Assembly (NCBI RefSeq): GCF_947623445.1
Contig: NC_135242.1
Location: 21,142,001 to 21,206,000 of the forward strand
DNA from: Clavelina lepadiformis
Lineage: Eukaryota; Chordata; Ascidiacea; Aplousobranchia; Clavelinidae
Direction: 5' to 3'
Length of the DNA: 64,000 nucleotides
A program made the position numbers and the translations under genes. How positions within the stretch are numbered: position 1 is the first letter of the stretch; each line of letters starts with the position of its first letter. Below the pieces are notes generated by a model. The model saw nothing but the letters and a program-made list of their open reading frames with translations, did not search any database and was not told the origin of the DNA. This document shows, piece by piece, positions 12,742 through 25,868 of this stretch.

Positions 12742-15700
12742 ATGGACAAAATTTTGTGGATTTGCAGTATCTTGACTTTATTCATCACGTGTGAAGGAAA
12801 AGCGTGGACAGGTTGGTACAGCTGTAGGGTATGTGTATGCGTGATGTAAATATGATATCCAAGGGTACAACGATGGAGTATTCCTACGTACACACTTTGC
12901 AAACATTTGCCTGTAGCTTAACTTAACTCCACATAACTTTTGTGGATAACTAATTGTATACAGCGCTCGCGCTAATTGTATTCAAAACAACAATGAAACA
13001 ACTAAAATTTTGCATATATTCACCAATACACGGATGCCCAAGGTATATTTTCGAACGCTGGAAGCGGTCAAGCGTGGTAGGGATATTGTTAAAATATCAC
13101 CATGATAGGTTCGTTTGGTCGCCACCATAATAACATAAGCTGTTATGTAATATAGTGAATAGGCCTATATTATGTGCATATTTTGAATAATGGAAAATCA
13201 TAATCCCTAAACATAATAATCCATAATCATAGTCATAGGCATAATCCCTAAACTTTTGCAACTCACCATTTAGTTGCTTTCCGCTATAGGCGTTGAACAA
13301 AAGCAATGTATTAATCTAACGCGGTGGAACAGAAGGTAACCTAAATTTGTCACACGGGATTCATCATGGTTTCCGGAAGGAAAACACAGGCAATTTATAC
13401 AACTATAAAGGTTTGATAGGCGGTTACATTGGAGCCTATACGCCACAAACCGGAGAAATGTTGACATCTATTTTTCAAAGCGAGTAATGGGGAAGTCCTA
13501 ACTTTGTTTTTGAAATCTCGCAAACAGATTAATAGCAATATAGGAAGTTATCAACTGACATCACAAGTCACACTATGCATTGCACTTTACAAATTGTGAT
13601 AAATCTTATGAAAGGTAATTTTTCCACACAATAAAAATAAGTTTTTTGCTAAGATGAAGAAGAAACTCCGGAATACTGGCAAAATCTTGCAAAGGAAGAG
13701 CTACTGGCGGCCATGAAAGTTGAAGAACCGAACAAGAAAAAAGCAAAAAACGTCATTCTCTTTTTAGGTAACTTCCTTATATTTTCCGATAGATGTTATT
13801 CAAGAAAATCTCATTAGCCTGTAATTCACACAATATTCAAATACTTCCCGATTTTATTCCGTTAATGAAGAAACATTTTTTAAATTTCTCCGAAGGCGAC
13901 GGGATGAGTGTAGCGACCATAACAGCGGGAAGAATAATGAAAGGTCAGCTACAGGACAAGAGTGGCGAGGAAACAGTTCTCGCGATGGATAAATTTCATC
14001 ACGCCGGTCTATCAAAGGTCAGTTAGTTAGCACTTCAAAAGTTTTGGGCGACCTAACCCTGAAGATAACAAAAGGCTTGTGGCTGTTTTACGTCTTGCTC
14101 AGTTCGATTGATTCGTCTTCTTTCTTGTTTCAATATTTCTCAGTTCTTAATTACGCTACGCCATTTTACCGGCTGTTAAATGTACATTAACCGCTTGTGA
14201 GTATACCTTCCTACAGAACAAAATTAATGGGATCATCTTCGCGGTAAACAGCAGTAGGTGGTCCAAATGATAAGCTTGTTTGTTTTACATTAAGCTCAAC
14301 GAAAATGGCGAACGAAATGAAAACAACTGTAATTTATAATTAATATGAGCTCACCGAGCAGCCTATATACCACAAGGCTGTGTTAATTCTATGTGCAAAG
14401 ACCTGTTTCATATTTAAATAAAGTTATCCATCAGCCAAAGACACATAAAATAAAAATAATAAAATCTGGCCACCAAATTATAGACCTTCTACTTTTTGTA
14501 AAAAGCCATTACATTTCGATGCATTTATACGATGACGCAAAACAAAAACTTGTTGAAATTCGGTTGCCCTATGACATGGCCATTTCACAGACCTACTCAG
14601 TGGACAGACAAGTAGCGGACTCAGCGAGCACCGCTACTGCTTACCTATGTGGAGTTAAGGCGATGTTTTACACGCTCGGACTGTCTGGTCAAGCTAGGAA
14701 GGACGTTTGTGGGAGTGAAAAAGGGAACCAAGTAAAGTCGGTGCTTGTAGACGCCTACGAGGATGGTGAGTCTTTTTTCTCTGTGTCTAAACTCTAAACG
14801 TTTAGTTTTCTCTACAACTTTTGGTCTTTACAGTATATTGGCTTGTAATGTAAGCTGACACTTGTTTCTTTGAGCCACCGACATTACGTGTAACGTCGTT
14901 GACTTTTACATTGATAACGTTGAAGCGATTGAGTTAGAACGAAATTGAAAAGTAACAAATTTAAAGTCTTTACATCGCTTTCACAGGAAAAGCGACGGGA
15001 ATCGTGACCACAACCAGAATCAACCACGCAACCCCAGCAGGTGCCTACGCACATACAGCAAGTCGGAAGTGGTATGGGGATGCTCAGCTCTCTGAGGATG
15101 CTCGTAAAAACGGTTGCAGAGACATCGCTCAACAGTTTTTTGACAGTTCGCACATGATTACGGTATGATCTAGCCTGTTGTTGTAACATACCTCTTGTTA
15201 CGTCATGCGCGTGGTGTTCCCTGAGTGATACGTAAACGCCATGTGTGGGGCCTTGATGACGCATGTAGTAATCGCCCTTCGGATGACTGCGCCTTTTGTT
15301 TTTCTTTTCGATCTGTTTAATTTCAAAGGAACCGACCAACTGAACCGCTTTAACTTTATTGTCGGTACATTGCACAAACAAAATATGAATAGCTTAAAAA
15401 CATATATCGATGTTTCTATAAATTCTAATTACAGAATTTATCATTCAACAAAAATAGCTTATGTAAACGATCAATTTTTTTTTTCTAATGTGAAGTTTTA
15501 CTATCAATCGTTGTTATAGCGAATTTCAACCGTTCCTTAAAGTAAGTTGATTGCACAAACATCCTTCAACAGTTCAAAAATTGTGGAAAATAATGTAGGC
15601 CTATTTATTTCTATTTTTAGGTTGCTATGGGGGGAGGGAGAAAGTATTTTCAACCCAATACAACCTTTGACCCCGAGTATTCGACAGAGGCCAATACGCG

Positions 15701-18076
15701 TTTGGACGGGCAGGATTTGATTAGCAAATGGGAACAGAAACAGGTGGAAAACGGTCAAAACGCGAAATACATTTGGAACAAGGAACAATTCGATTTAGTT
15801 AATCCGGAAAAAACGGACCGTCTTCTGGGTAAATGCAAACCCATTTATTTATCCAAATCCTAAAATTTTGCAGCGGATACAGTATGTTTATCTTCCTGCA
15901 GCTAAATTACTTGTTGTACGCTTTTGGATATTGCTCAAACTTGCCATATTTTTTGCGTATAATTACTAGGTTTGTTCCAACCATCCGACATGCAATATGA
16001 AGCGGAAAGAGAATCGGACGAGGCCGGCGAACCCTCTCTTGCTGAAATGACTCAAAAATCGATCGAAATCTTACGCAAGAATTCAAATGGATATTTTTTA
16101 CTTGTGGAAGGTGGCAGAATTGGTAAGTAGGCTATAATGTATCAGCAGTCAATGCAAAACAACTAAAGATAAACAAACTAAAACAAAAATCACAACTTTA
16201 ATTCTAACTTCAAGTTCTAATTCTATTCAAATTTAAGTTAATATTAATTTTGAGCTCAAACCAAAAATTTGGTTCATTTAAATTTTAAATAGATCATGGT
16301 CACCACGGAAACCACGTTTACAAAGCATTGCGTGATACAGTCGCGTTTGATGACGCAATCGAAAAAGCCGTTCAAATGACGTCAGACGACGATACACTGA
16401 TCATAGTGACGGCGGACCACAGTCACACTTTCAACCTTGGGGGATACACCGATCGTGGAACTCCGATCTGGGGTAGGATTATTCAGATGGAGTGTATTTT
16501 GTTCAACGTAAATTTGGATTGATACTTTCATTATAAGGGAAACGGTGAAAGAAAGGGATATATACGAACTGTTTGCATGATCTAATTTAGCATTGATAAT
16601 AATCTTTCAAAATATAGAAACGAAGCGTTTGCTACCATTGTTTTCTAATAGTTTTGCTATTTTATTCTTACTCAAAGTGAAAAGCGGATTTTCTTTTCAG
16701 GTCTCGTTCAGTGGAATGGCGAAGTTCAATTAGCCCACGATGGCAAACCCTACACCTCTGTCAGTTACGGCAACGGAGAAGGTTACCAAGGAACGAGAAC
16801 GTATGACGAGATGGGTCCTCATCACAGAGAGAACCTTACCGGAGTTGCCACCGGTAATGTAAACCAATTATACGCATTTCTTGTGCGAGTTTGTATAAGT
16901 CAAAATAGCAAGCAAACTTGTTCGACATTGGGTTTGCAAGCCAACTATAACCTTACTCTCTCTTAGTTTGATAAAAAAAGCACTTCATTGGTTGAAGTTT
17001 ATAACTTTGTACGACAAAGTTTTGCGTTTTTGCAGGAAACAATTCTCGATTCCTTTTCTACTTTCCTCGGTTCAGTAGTTTAACTTCTATTGATTGTTGA
17101 ATCATAGGTGACCTTAACTACCGTCATCAGACGTCAGTTCCCCTGAAATCAGAATCGCACGGTGGTGATGACGTGATAATTCTAGCCCGTGGTCCGATGT
17201 CTCATCTCTTTCATGGTGTCCATCAACAGAGCTACATTGCATATGCAATGAGGTGAACGTTCCCATAGTCTCTTTGGTTGTACGCAAACTGCGATTTGAT
17301 ATATGTCTAAACAGCATCGAGTGGAAAGGTGTAAATAGTTAGTATGTTGCATAATCCAAACTAACACTCAGTGGTACACGGTATAGATCCATATACAGAA
17401 GACATTTCTAAACAGTTGGATTCCAGATGACAACACGGTATTACCGTTAGCTTAATTGCGGCCCAATTAGGGCTTTTAGTTGTGACGTATGCCCAGTAAT
17501 GACAACTATTCTCTATAACATAATAAGTAGCTAACAGTTGTCCAAAACACTCTTGCCTGTGGAAATTGACCAAAACAAATCGATGTTATCCTAAAACGTT
17601 TTGTCATGATCTGCTTTGTGCTTAAGTATTGCATAATCTAAAGTTATTTTTACTTTATAATCTTACGGACTTAATCATGTGTTACAAGCTGTTGAACGAG
17701 CTGCCATCATTAAAGAAAGACGTCACTGTTGGCGCAGTAAATTATTTTGGTTAAACATACCTGGTCTCATATAACTGCGGTACGATTGAAAGAGTTTATG
17801 TTCGTTTTCAGATATGCCGCTTGCATTGGATCTGACCGCGGCCACTGTGAAGAAAATCCCGATAAATCAGACAAACGTATCCCGATGTATCAGACAAACA
17901 ACTTCCTGGGCATGGATTTGGATCGAGCGCAAACATCGACCGCCTTAAACGTTCAATTCGCGTTACTCATCATTCTTTTTACTTGTGTCATCATCATGGG
18001 CATTCTCTTGCACAAGAAGAACAGCAGACGTGGTTACGTTGCACAGCAGCAGTGTGAAGATGGCCGCCAGCTCTAG
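12742..18076 (+). CDS. ALPL-like: Alkaline phosphatase with C-terminal membrane anchor
   Basis: Eleven exons (12742-12811, 13654-13767, 13896-14017, 14591-14765, 14987-15162, 15621-15828, 15970-16122, 16293-16472, 16701-16853, 17108-17252, 17812-18076) join in phase to 586 residues. The enzyme hydrolyses phosphate monoesters outside the cell. A signal peptide covers roughly residues 1-21. The catalytic nucleophile is Ser113 ([14 protein letters not shown]). Metal ligands include Asp63 (GDGMG), Glu335 (VEGGRI), Asp340 and His344 (DHGHH), Asp381 and His382 (TADHSH) and His468 (SHGGDDV). The C-terminus has a hydrophobic span at about 546-565 followed by a 21-residue basic and polar tail. That looks like a true transmembrane anchor rather than the GPI signal usual in vertebrate enzymes. 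A polyadenylation signal AATAAA lies at 18159-18164. I cannot place it with any one vertebrate paralogue. Confidence 0.94.
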
Positions 18077-20137
18077 CAGCCTATTTTCGGCGTTTTAAGT
18101 AAACTAAATATTTCTGCTAGCTACCTGTTGCACCGATCGGAGACGCAACATCCAACCGAATAAAAGCATACGTTCGATTTCCGTTCAATCACTTAATTCT
18201 GTTTCTCGCATTTCTTGTCACAATGAAATTACCGTTGCTTCTTGCTTGTACGTAACTTATAGGGCAAAAGTTCCGAAACTGTGTGTATAATTCGTCTGCA
18301 GATTTAGATAATGCTTTCAAGGGATCCTTGACCAGAAAAACAGCAATAATAACGATTACCCGACGTTGTGGTTTGCTTTGGTCGCAACTATGACTAACAT
18401 CATAAAATCTTCTGGTTATGTGATGCAACCGACTCACTTGAATCATTGCACAGTTTTACAGTTTATTGAGTAATCTTACTTCACGGTAAATAACCTTATT
18501 GCAAAAACTCATTTCCTTTTCCCAAATAAGGTATGGGTTCGCTCCAGTTTTCTCATCTTCTATCTTAATTATGAATCCTTGCAAAACGCTTGTAACAACT
18601 CGTGTTCGTATACCTATACATGTTTATTTGACGAACTGCCTTTTCCTCGTTTTGACAAACTCCAAGATTTGCAACATTGTTCATTGATATTCGATTTCGT
18701 GACAATAATCGCTTTTGTATAGAATTTTTGCATTTAATGGCTTTTTGTGTTTGCATTATCTTGTAACCAGGATAAAAACACCTCTTGCGCTGATGCAATA
18801 GCGTAATCAGTTTTTAACAACCCACTTCGCATTTAATCTATAAGGGTGATGACGTACTTCTTTCATGTACTAGTTAGATAGCAGTCACGTGTTACTGTTG
18901 TCTTCTTTCGTCAAATCTGGTTGTATATGAAGCTCTCACTTTGGCCGAGATAGGATATCTGAGTTAGTGAGCAATAGGCTATGGTGCTTTGTCGTCGCAG
19001 ACTTTATTGGCGAGTGAGTTAGCGCCGCCATGTGGTGATCGTTGACCGCTAAAGTTATCATTGGCAGTTTAATGTGACTGCAAGTTGTGTATATGATACT
19101 TGTAATTCTTGTAAGTGGCGACCTGAGTATTAGATTAGCCTATCAATTGATATTTAAAAAGAATTTCAGAACGTGACACGCACTAGCGGTTCAAGAATAA
19201 GCTAGAATGTTATCTGTTTCTTTGTTAATGAGAATCAACGTAAATCAAAGTGTCTATTTGCTTAACTCCTGGTATGCTAACCAACACTTCATCTACGTAC
19301 AAGTTCCTTCTACCGTTTCATTCTTGTATTAGCCATCCGTTTGCTTGAGTTTGTTGCAATGTAATTTTATTCTGGCTACAAAACGTAAGCCTCGGACCAA
19401 GAGAAGAGTTAATTTTGCTGAACAAACATGCCGTTTGATAAATGCAGTCTAAACTCGATATTTTCTCAAAATGCAAGTCATGAGTTTATGTTATGTTTAT
19501 CGCTATGCGTGAGTTTTAAACGTAAAATAAGAAGGAACCTACCATCCTATGTTAGCAAACAGAATTAGGCAAAGCAATAACACCAACATAGTTATTCCAT
19601 GTAGGCCTATACCATTTTAATACTAATTTCACGAAAAGCCCAAAACGAAAACACCAAATCGATCAAAAAATACGCTGGTTCTGTAGCAAGAACCCGAAAA
19701 CGTAAAGGCTACGTACCGTTCCTTGCATTGTTGCAGAATTGAGTATGTAAAAGCTTTTTTAGTCCAAAGATAAAACCACAGCATTTATTTGGGCAATATA
19801 GTGCTTTTTGGTATCAGATAAATTAGTTTTCTTATATATTTTCTCTATTTGAAAATGCTTAAATAAATAAATACGCGATACAACTTACGATGTGTGTGGG
19901 TTACCATTTCGTTAACTTCATATTTCTTATCCTACAAATTAACGCTCTCCTACAGTGACACAGAGTGAAGAAAATTTATTCTAGACCTTAATGTTGACAT
20001 TCTGTAGATAATTAATCTGATATTTCCTTAGCTACGTTTTGACTTTTGACGTACCGGTAAGGTAGAAATATGGTTTGGCAAAGGCAGTCCACTACAGACA
20101 AGCATACAATTTGTATAATAGAAATAGCGTTTATAAA
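18077..20137. other. Intergenic stretch, no gene seen
   Basis: It includes the alkaline phosphatase 3' UTR with its AATAAA at 18159-18164. The rest is AT-rich, with short random frames on both strands (18189-18446, 18565-18798) that resemble nothing known to me. Confidence 0.45.
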
Positions 20138-21788
20138 ATGCGAACAATAGAAGTAGTTAGTCTTATAACAGGCTGCATCGAAGTAGTACTGTTTTCCGGA
20201 ATTATCTACGGCTGGCCAGCTTATGTACACGTTTTGAAAGAAGAAGGGTATTTTGGAGAAAACTGCATCATTACGAGTTTAGCAACAGCTAATACCTCTC
20301 CGACCAATATTACATCAGTTGCTGGTATGTTTACTACATTGCATTCAAACGAAATGGCACTTGCAAACGTTCTTCACTCGTTTTGCGAGGACCAAGAAAA
20401 AAAGCTGAACTTGGCTTTTACCCTTGCACTGTCGGTGTTTTACGTGACTGTGTATTTCTCTGGATACATTTTTGACAAGTTTGGAACTTGGGTGATTCGC
20501 ATTCTTGCTGGTGTACTTTTGCTTGCTATCTCCTCCTCAGTATTGGCAATCCTGATCTATCCTGCTTCAATTTGTATAGCCATAGCTGGGAATTTATTAC
20601 TCATCTCCAATATTCAGCTTGCTTATTTGTCTGTGAAGTACAGATTTTTTATCATCGCCATCATAAATGGACTGTTCAACTGTTGTTTTTGCTTTAATAA
20701 AATACTTGTACAATAAGGGGGTTAGCCCACAGCTTATTTTAAAAAGCTTATGCTTCTCTACTTGTATAATTCATATTCGCACATTTTTTTTGATGCCCCG
20801 AAAAAAGTTGTCCCCTATCAAAGAAAGTACAGAAGCTGACATGGGTAATCGCATCTTAGGACATGCATGTTTTGTCGGGTGCAGCATGACCGACGTTAAC
20901 GAGGTCCTGAATCTTGATGAAAGCAATTTAAATATTATATCACATAATTCTAATCAACATACACAACAATCCAAATCTTTCAGATCTTGCATGAAATCAG
21001 TATTATTTTGGACAAATACAATGCAGTTTAGTGCTTTGGCTCTAATTGATGCCATTTTTCTTGGAACGTTACAAGCTTGGCTGGAAAACTTTGTAGTTGC
21101 AAAAGAGTTAGAATTCATGCATGTGTTTTCAATTTTGCTTGTGACAGGTGGTTTAATCACTGCTATACCAGGCCTCATGACTGACGCGTTACGAAACCAC
21201 TTTGAAAAGCACAACTTAAGCCAAAAAATTGCATCAGTAAAAGCTCTTTGGTTACGAAAACAATCCCAATCTTGCCTTTACAATACTTCACCTTATCTGC
21301 ATATATTGTATTTCGATCATTTTTGTATAGTGGCAATTGGGGTTTTATTGCAACTGCTTTTCCAGCTGAATATTATGGAAAACTGTTTGGGCTGGAATGT
21401 TTTGTGGAATGTTTTATAATATAATACGAACGTTCGGCTGTCAGAAAGGTTAGAGAATTCTAACCGCACGCAACAATAGAGTCAGATACTAATGTAGTAG
21501 GTTAACTAAGTCAATAACGTAACGTAAGCTAAGACCGATAAACTCTGTATCTGCATCTGTCGGCATCAACCTCTACATCCTAAAACGACCCCAACCTCTA
21601 CAGGTTTAGTACAGCTTTTACAGTATCCTCTTCTGAATTTGTCACTATCCACAATGCAAGGTGATTTTACTGTCGCAAATATTTCGCTGGCAATTTTGGC
21701 GCTTGCTACATTAATTCATCCTTACGCAATATTTCGAAAAGGAACTGGAGTAAACAGATTTCATGCTGAATATGAAGATGCAAAATAA
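20138..21788 (+). pseudogene. SLC43A3-like: SLC43-family transporter copy (SLC43A3-like), frame-broken and nearly intronless
   Basis: The start MRTIEVVSLITGC and the following IIYGWPAYVHVLKEEGYF match the N-terminus of SLC43A3, a 12-span major-facilitator protein. Later matches are FLMPRKKLSPI, SAYIVFRSFLYSGNWGF, AFPAEYYGKLFGL and, after a gap, ILALATLIHPYAIFRKG. The reading frame shifts near 20680 and returns near 21265, where about 20 residues of a membrane span also seem to be missing. Between 21415 and 21603 about 190 bp of unrelated sequence interrupts the match; the CTCTACAG just before the match resumes could be a real splice acceptor. The stop is at 21786-21788 and AATAAA at 21794-21799. 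Lack of introns plus frame breaks suggest a retrocopy in decay. The alternative is a living gene with assembly indels, since the first shift is near a run of five T. Confidence 0.72.
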
Positions 21789-22332
21789 TTATCAATAAAA
21801 TACTTTTGACTCTGTACAAAGCAGCCAGTAAAGACTTAACAACATGCTCAAAGAAAGTTGTTATTCGAGGTTGATTTAAGCTTAAAGTTTAGTGCACAAA
21901 TTTTAAAAATGGTTTGGCTAACCTGGCTCGGCACTATTCTTATTCGACTGTATGTATGCCACCGTTTCCGTACAAGGGCGTCCAACATTTTTCTTTCATC
22001 TCTCTATTATTGCAGAGACTACTGCAGAAGATTATTGTCTTTTATATTCCAGGGCGACTTTGAATGGAGTAAACGTAGTAAGAACTGATAGCTGACCTCA
22101 ATGGGAAAATAACTCCAGCGAAATTTTATAAAAAATTGCCAGTCTAGCAAACAGTTATGACAATATGGTTCAAAACAATGAAAACGCAGAATGCAAAAGC
22201 ACGTTTTTGCTACATTGTCTTAATCAAAACTGCATTCATATAAAAAGCATGATTTAAACAAACAAATCTAGGTGCACAAAACAGAGTTAAATGGTCAAAG
22301 AAAACATATTTAACATCAAGAGAAACAAACCT
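21789..22332. other. Intergenic stretch between convergent SLC43-like copy and MRRF
   Basis: No gene is supported. A 76-codon frame at 21858-22088 (LTWLGTILIRLYVCHRF) has no match I know and no clear exon borders. Confidence 0.4.
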
Positions 22333-23172
22333 TCAACGTGTCAAAATTTCTTTTTCCTTGCCCTTGTATAGTGAATCCGCAAGTAAACAGTAATGATCTG
22401 AATAGATTTTAATCTGCTGTTTAATCACATCCGATGTGTCTTTACTTGTGTGCTTTTCTTGAACAAGCGCATGCTCAACTTCTTTCACAATTTTGTGAAT
22501 TTCAAGTTTACATTGTCCACATCTTTGCTTGGCATTCTTAGCCACAGCAGTTTTATGTTCTCCTGTTGCTCGGGGTATTGGAATTTTAATTAATGTACCA
22601 GTAATACTAGGATTGTAACTTAGTTTATCTCCACGAAGAGCATGATCTACAGTTTTTATATACTCCGGAAAGCTTGATAGGTCTACTGTTATTGTGTGAG
22701 GTGGCTGTTTTGTGATCTGGGCTAGTTCGCTTAAAGCATATTCTTCACCTTCAACACTTATTTGTAAGTTTTCAAACTTCTTCAAGTCTGCACCAACCCT
22801 AAAGTCTTTAGAAAAATCCTCCTGAAGCTGGTGAAGACATTCTTTCATATTATTTTGTATTGCAATTAAATCTACCACATCTTCCACATCAGTTGGTCGA
22901 ACAATTTCTTGGATTTTAGTGGAATGTTGAGACTTCTTTTTCCGTAAAATGATACCAGTGCTTATGGAGCATATCTGTATTTGGTAGACACCTGCTTTGT
23001 TTAGATTTTTCAGTAAATTTGGTATTACAATCAGTTTCATATCCCCCACCATAAACAAAGGTCTAATTCTTGTAAAAATACACGTGGTAGATATCAAGTT
23101 TGGAATTATTTGTGTTCCATTGTACAAGCTCTTGATTGGTTGACTAATTTTAGAGCACATAAAACGAGCCAT
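22333..23172 (-). CDS. MRRF: Mitochondrial ribosome recycling factor
   Basis: A single exon of 279 residues. Residues from about 110 to the end align with the whole RRF domain: the first long helix (MKECLHQLQEDFSKDF), the beta-rich lid domain (FENLQISVEGEEYALSELAQ, TITVDLSSFPEY), the diagnostic TLIKIPIPRATGEHK, and the last long helices. RRF works with the recycling GTPase to split post-termination ribosomes in the matrix. The roughly 100-residue N-terminal extension is basic and rich in Ile, Ser and Thr, as expected for an import sequence; human MRRF also has an extension. A later Met (start of MKLIVIPNLL) is a possible alternative start. The full-length intact frame argues for a working gene even though it has no introns. 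It converges on the SLC43-like copy. Confidence 0.9.
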   Translation of the reverse strand: MARFMCSKISQPIKSLYNGTQIIPNLISTTCIFTRIRPLFMVGDMKLIVIPNLLKNLNKAGVYQIQICSISTGIILRKKKSQHSTKIQEIVRPTDVEDVVDLIAIQNNMKECLHQLQEDFSKDFRVGADLKKFENLQISVEGEEYALSELAQITKQPPHTITVDLSSFPEYIKTVDHALRGDKLSYNPSITGTLIKIPIPRATGEHKTAVAKNAKQRCGQCKLEIHKIVKEVEHALVQEKHTSKDTSDVIKQQIKIYSDHYCLLADSLYKGKEKEILTR

Positions 23173-25204
23173 TGTTGGTTCATCAGAGCAAACATCAATA
23201 AAACCTGAGATGACACACTAAGTCTGGTTCACAAACACGGAAACACAAAAAGAATTAAAATGGTGTGATTACCAATAATTTTAAAGGTAGCAGTTACATA
23301 TGATAGAAATTAATAAAAAATAAATCAACTGTTTCAGATGTAATCAATTGAGCTATACGTTTATTTAAAAATTAATTTGTTAGATAAGTACTAAAATATT
23401 ATATAGGTATAAAGTGACCATTTCACTGAAGTAACTTATGTGGCCCAATGTTAAAAACAGGTGGTAAGGTTAAGAGAAGGCATATGGCAGTTTTCGGCAA
23501 GAAATCGTGTGTGCAAAGACAAAAATTTTGCCACGTTTCACATTAGTTACGCCAAAGATCATTAGTGTGACCTAAAGTCAAGCGAAATAAACTCGGCATG
23601 GCACTGATAAAATTACGTTTTAGTACAACCGTGTTGAAACCATGGGCTATGGCGACAGCAAATTTACTTTGCTCTTGCATTTTTCTCTTGTTTAGGTGAA
23701 AAAGAACACAGTGTCTCATTTTTTTTTGGTTGGCACAACATCATTAGCATATTGGTATTGTACGCTAAACTAGGGTTGTAACAAATACATTTTGAGTTGT
23801 GACTCAATGCAAGTTAAGCTGTTTCTCGAGAAAATTCAAGTCAGTTTCAAATGTGATTTGAACCAAGTCATATTAGTCGATGTCTTGAACTTCTGAAGTC
23901 ATACTACATGCGTCACTTTAAATCAGTTACTATAATGTCAATATCATAGATGTCTAAAAATTAGTCTGGTTGATACTTTATAAAGGAAGTTATAATTTTT
24001 TAGAAAGTTAACCGTTTTTGTTGCCTAAACTTGTCTTTCTTGCCGATACAGTTGTCATAACGTGATCCCAGTCATGTTCGACTTTGATTCGAGTCATTAC
24101 AACACTGTGCCAAACTACCCTTCGCCGTAAGCATCGCACTAAATGCACGCTGGGTCTCACATACAGATATAGAAGTAGGACTATAGGTTAACACGAAGTA
24201 AGCTGTAGAGATATGTCAAATAGGAAAATACCGAAACTTACGCCAGCCACGTTTGGATTAGTACATAGCTTTAAGGTTGATTTAATATCTATAGTATATT
24301 TCTGAAAGCCCTGTTCAATATTATATAAATTAGAAACATCTATGCGCAACTGGCAAAAATAGTGCCATAGCCACACGCACGTAGCGGTAAATGCTAATTG
24401 CAACTTGTGCAGTGCACTGGATCGCCCCCTCACGGATACTTCTTGTTCTGATTGTTTTAATGTAGTAATACTTTGCTCAATACTTTACTTAACTACAAAA
24501 CAAAACATCGAAGCTATTTCATACAATATTTTAGTCATGTTTTAACCTGTTTACTGTTAATATTATGACAATGCCAATTACAATTTTTTAAATCTTTACT
24601 TAAGACAAAGTGGGGAATTCCCTGTAAGAAATTCAATTTACTCAGTCTACATTTTTCGTGATTTGGTAAAGGTGTTCAACATTTTTTAGGTTCCGTGCAG
24701 CATTTCCGCCGTTTTAATGTTGTGTCGGTAATTTTCCCTGTGAACATAGTGATCGTTGTTGTAACTAATGCTTTCAATAGAAATGGATTTGCTATCCATT
24801 ATCATAATTAGGCCTGTTGTTTTTGATAGTTTGTGCCACATCACATAGCCTAACCAGTGTGTCCAGTTAGAAGTAAATTTTAAGGCTGCCACTGTTTCAC
24901 CATAAAACGTCGTGTATTCAAAGCTACTTTTCACAGTTTCTTCTTAACCTAAACCTACCTTCTGATCTAAATCTAACTTCAATAAAACCTTAAATGGCTA
25001 GAATCCACATTTATTTTCCTAACCTAACCGCCTATCTTTAACAACAGGCTGCGTGACCTACATATGGTAAAATAGTCACTTGGAAATGTTTATTTTTTTG
25101 CAGTTTTTATGCTACTGCTTTTTTTTAAATTGTACATTTTGATTTTTATAGAATTTTGAGAAAAAAGTGTCTTTGACAAGTAGAAGAATGTTTTTGTGTT
25201 AAAC
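23173..25204. other. Intergenic stretch between MRRF and TMEM234
   Basis: Two divergent genes flank it, so promoters for both should lie here. Frames at 24188-24433 and 24686-24934 (minus) are short and unrecognised. The sequence before TMEM234 is T-rich. No RNA gene or transposon with clear ends was seen. Confidence 0.4.
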
Positions 25205-25849
25205 ATGTTTGTCCACTTTTGTTTATTAGTGTTTGCTTCTGTACTTTGGGGTAGTACAAATCCTTTTTTAAAGCGTGGTGGAAGTGGTATAGAGAATATC
25301 CATAGTAGCAGTAAGTTTGCAGAATTAAAAGCAAAGTTAAAGTTTGTGTTTTTTAACTGGAAGTGTGTGGCACCTTTGTTTCTCAACCAGTGTGGGTCAT
25401 TCGTGTATTATTTGGCTTTACATAAAGCAGGTAAAAATTTAGTGTTAATGGGCTTACCAATATATTAACTTTTCCTTGTATGGTTTGTTGGAATACAATA
25501 ATATTGTAAAATGGCTTGATGGTGAAGGGTTTAATGCAATATATTTACTCTGCATGACAATCCAGATATTTCAGTTGCTGTTCCTGTTGCAAATTCACTT
25601 ACATTGGTAGTAACAATCATAACTGGAAGTTTTCTCGGGGAAACAGTCTATGCAAGTAATTATCAAGCGTATAGGTTATCAAATATATATTAACAATAAT
25701 ATGTATGATACAATGATATATCTATTTTTACGCAATATACTGTAGGCTAATAAATTTAAAAAATGTGTTTGTTGGTCATAACAGGACAACTACTTGGAAC
25801 TGCATTAATAATCACTGGCATTTGTTTGAGCATAGTTGGAAAGCAATAG
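25205..25849 (+). CDS. TMEM234: TMEM234-like small membrane protein
   Basis: Three exons (25205-25430, 25566-25655, 25785-25849) join in phase to 126 residues. The family belongs to the EamA/small-multidrug-resistance fold and has four predicted spans. Key matches to human TMEM234 are LWGSTNPFLKRG near the N-terminus, FLNQCGSFVYYLAL at the end of exon 1, and SVAVPVANSLTLVVTIITG in exon 2. The last exon gives a hydrophobic C-terminal span (GTALIITGICLSIVG) and ends in GKQ. It is shorter than human TMEM234 because the hydrophilic tail is missing. The stop codon is only 19 bp before the start codon of NR2C2AP, so the two are probably one transcription unit. Confidence 0.9.
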
Positions 25850-25868
25850 TGTTGAACTTGTTGTTAAC
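25850..25868 (+). promoter_or_regulatory. 19-bp intercistronic gap, candidate trans-splice acceptor zone
   Basis: There is no room for a promoter and polyadenylation site between TMEM234 and NR2C2AP. The TMEM234 stop codon TAG (25847-25849) ends in AG and could itself be a 3' splice site, with a T-rich run (ATTTGTTTGAG) about 20 bp upstream. This is the arrangement known for tunicate operons; here it is inferred from spacing only. Confidence 0.5.

Noticed and set aside
15241-15519. 92-codon plus-strand frame in an alkaline phosphatase intron
   Set aside because: It lies between exons 5 and 6, lacks family resemblance, and part is AT-rich intron sequence.
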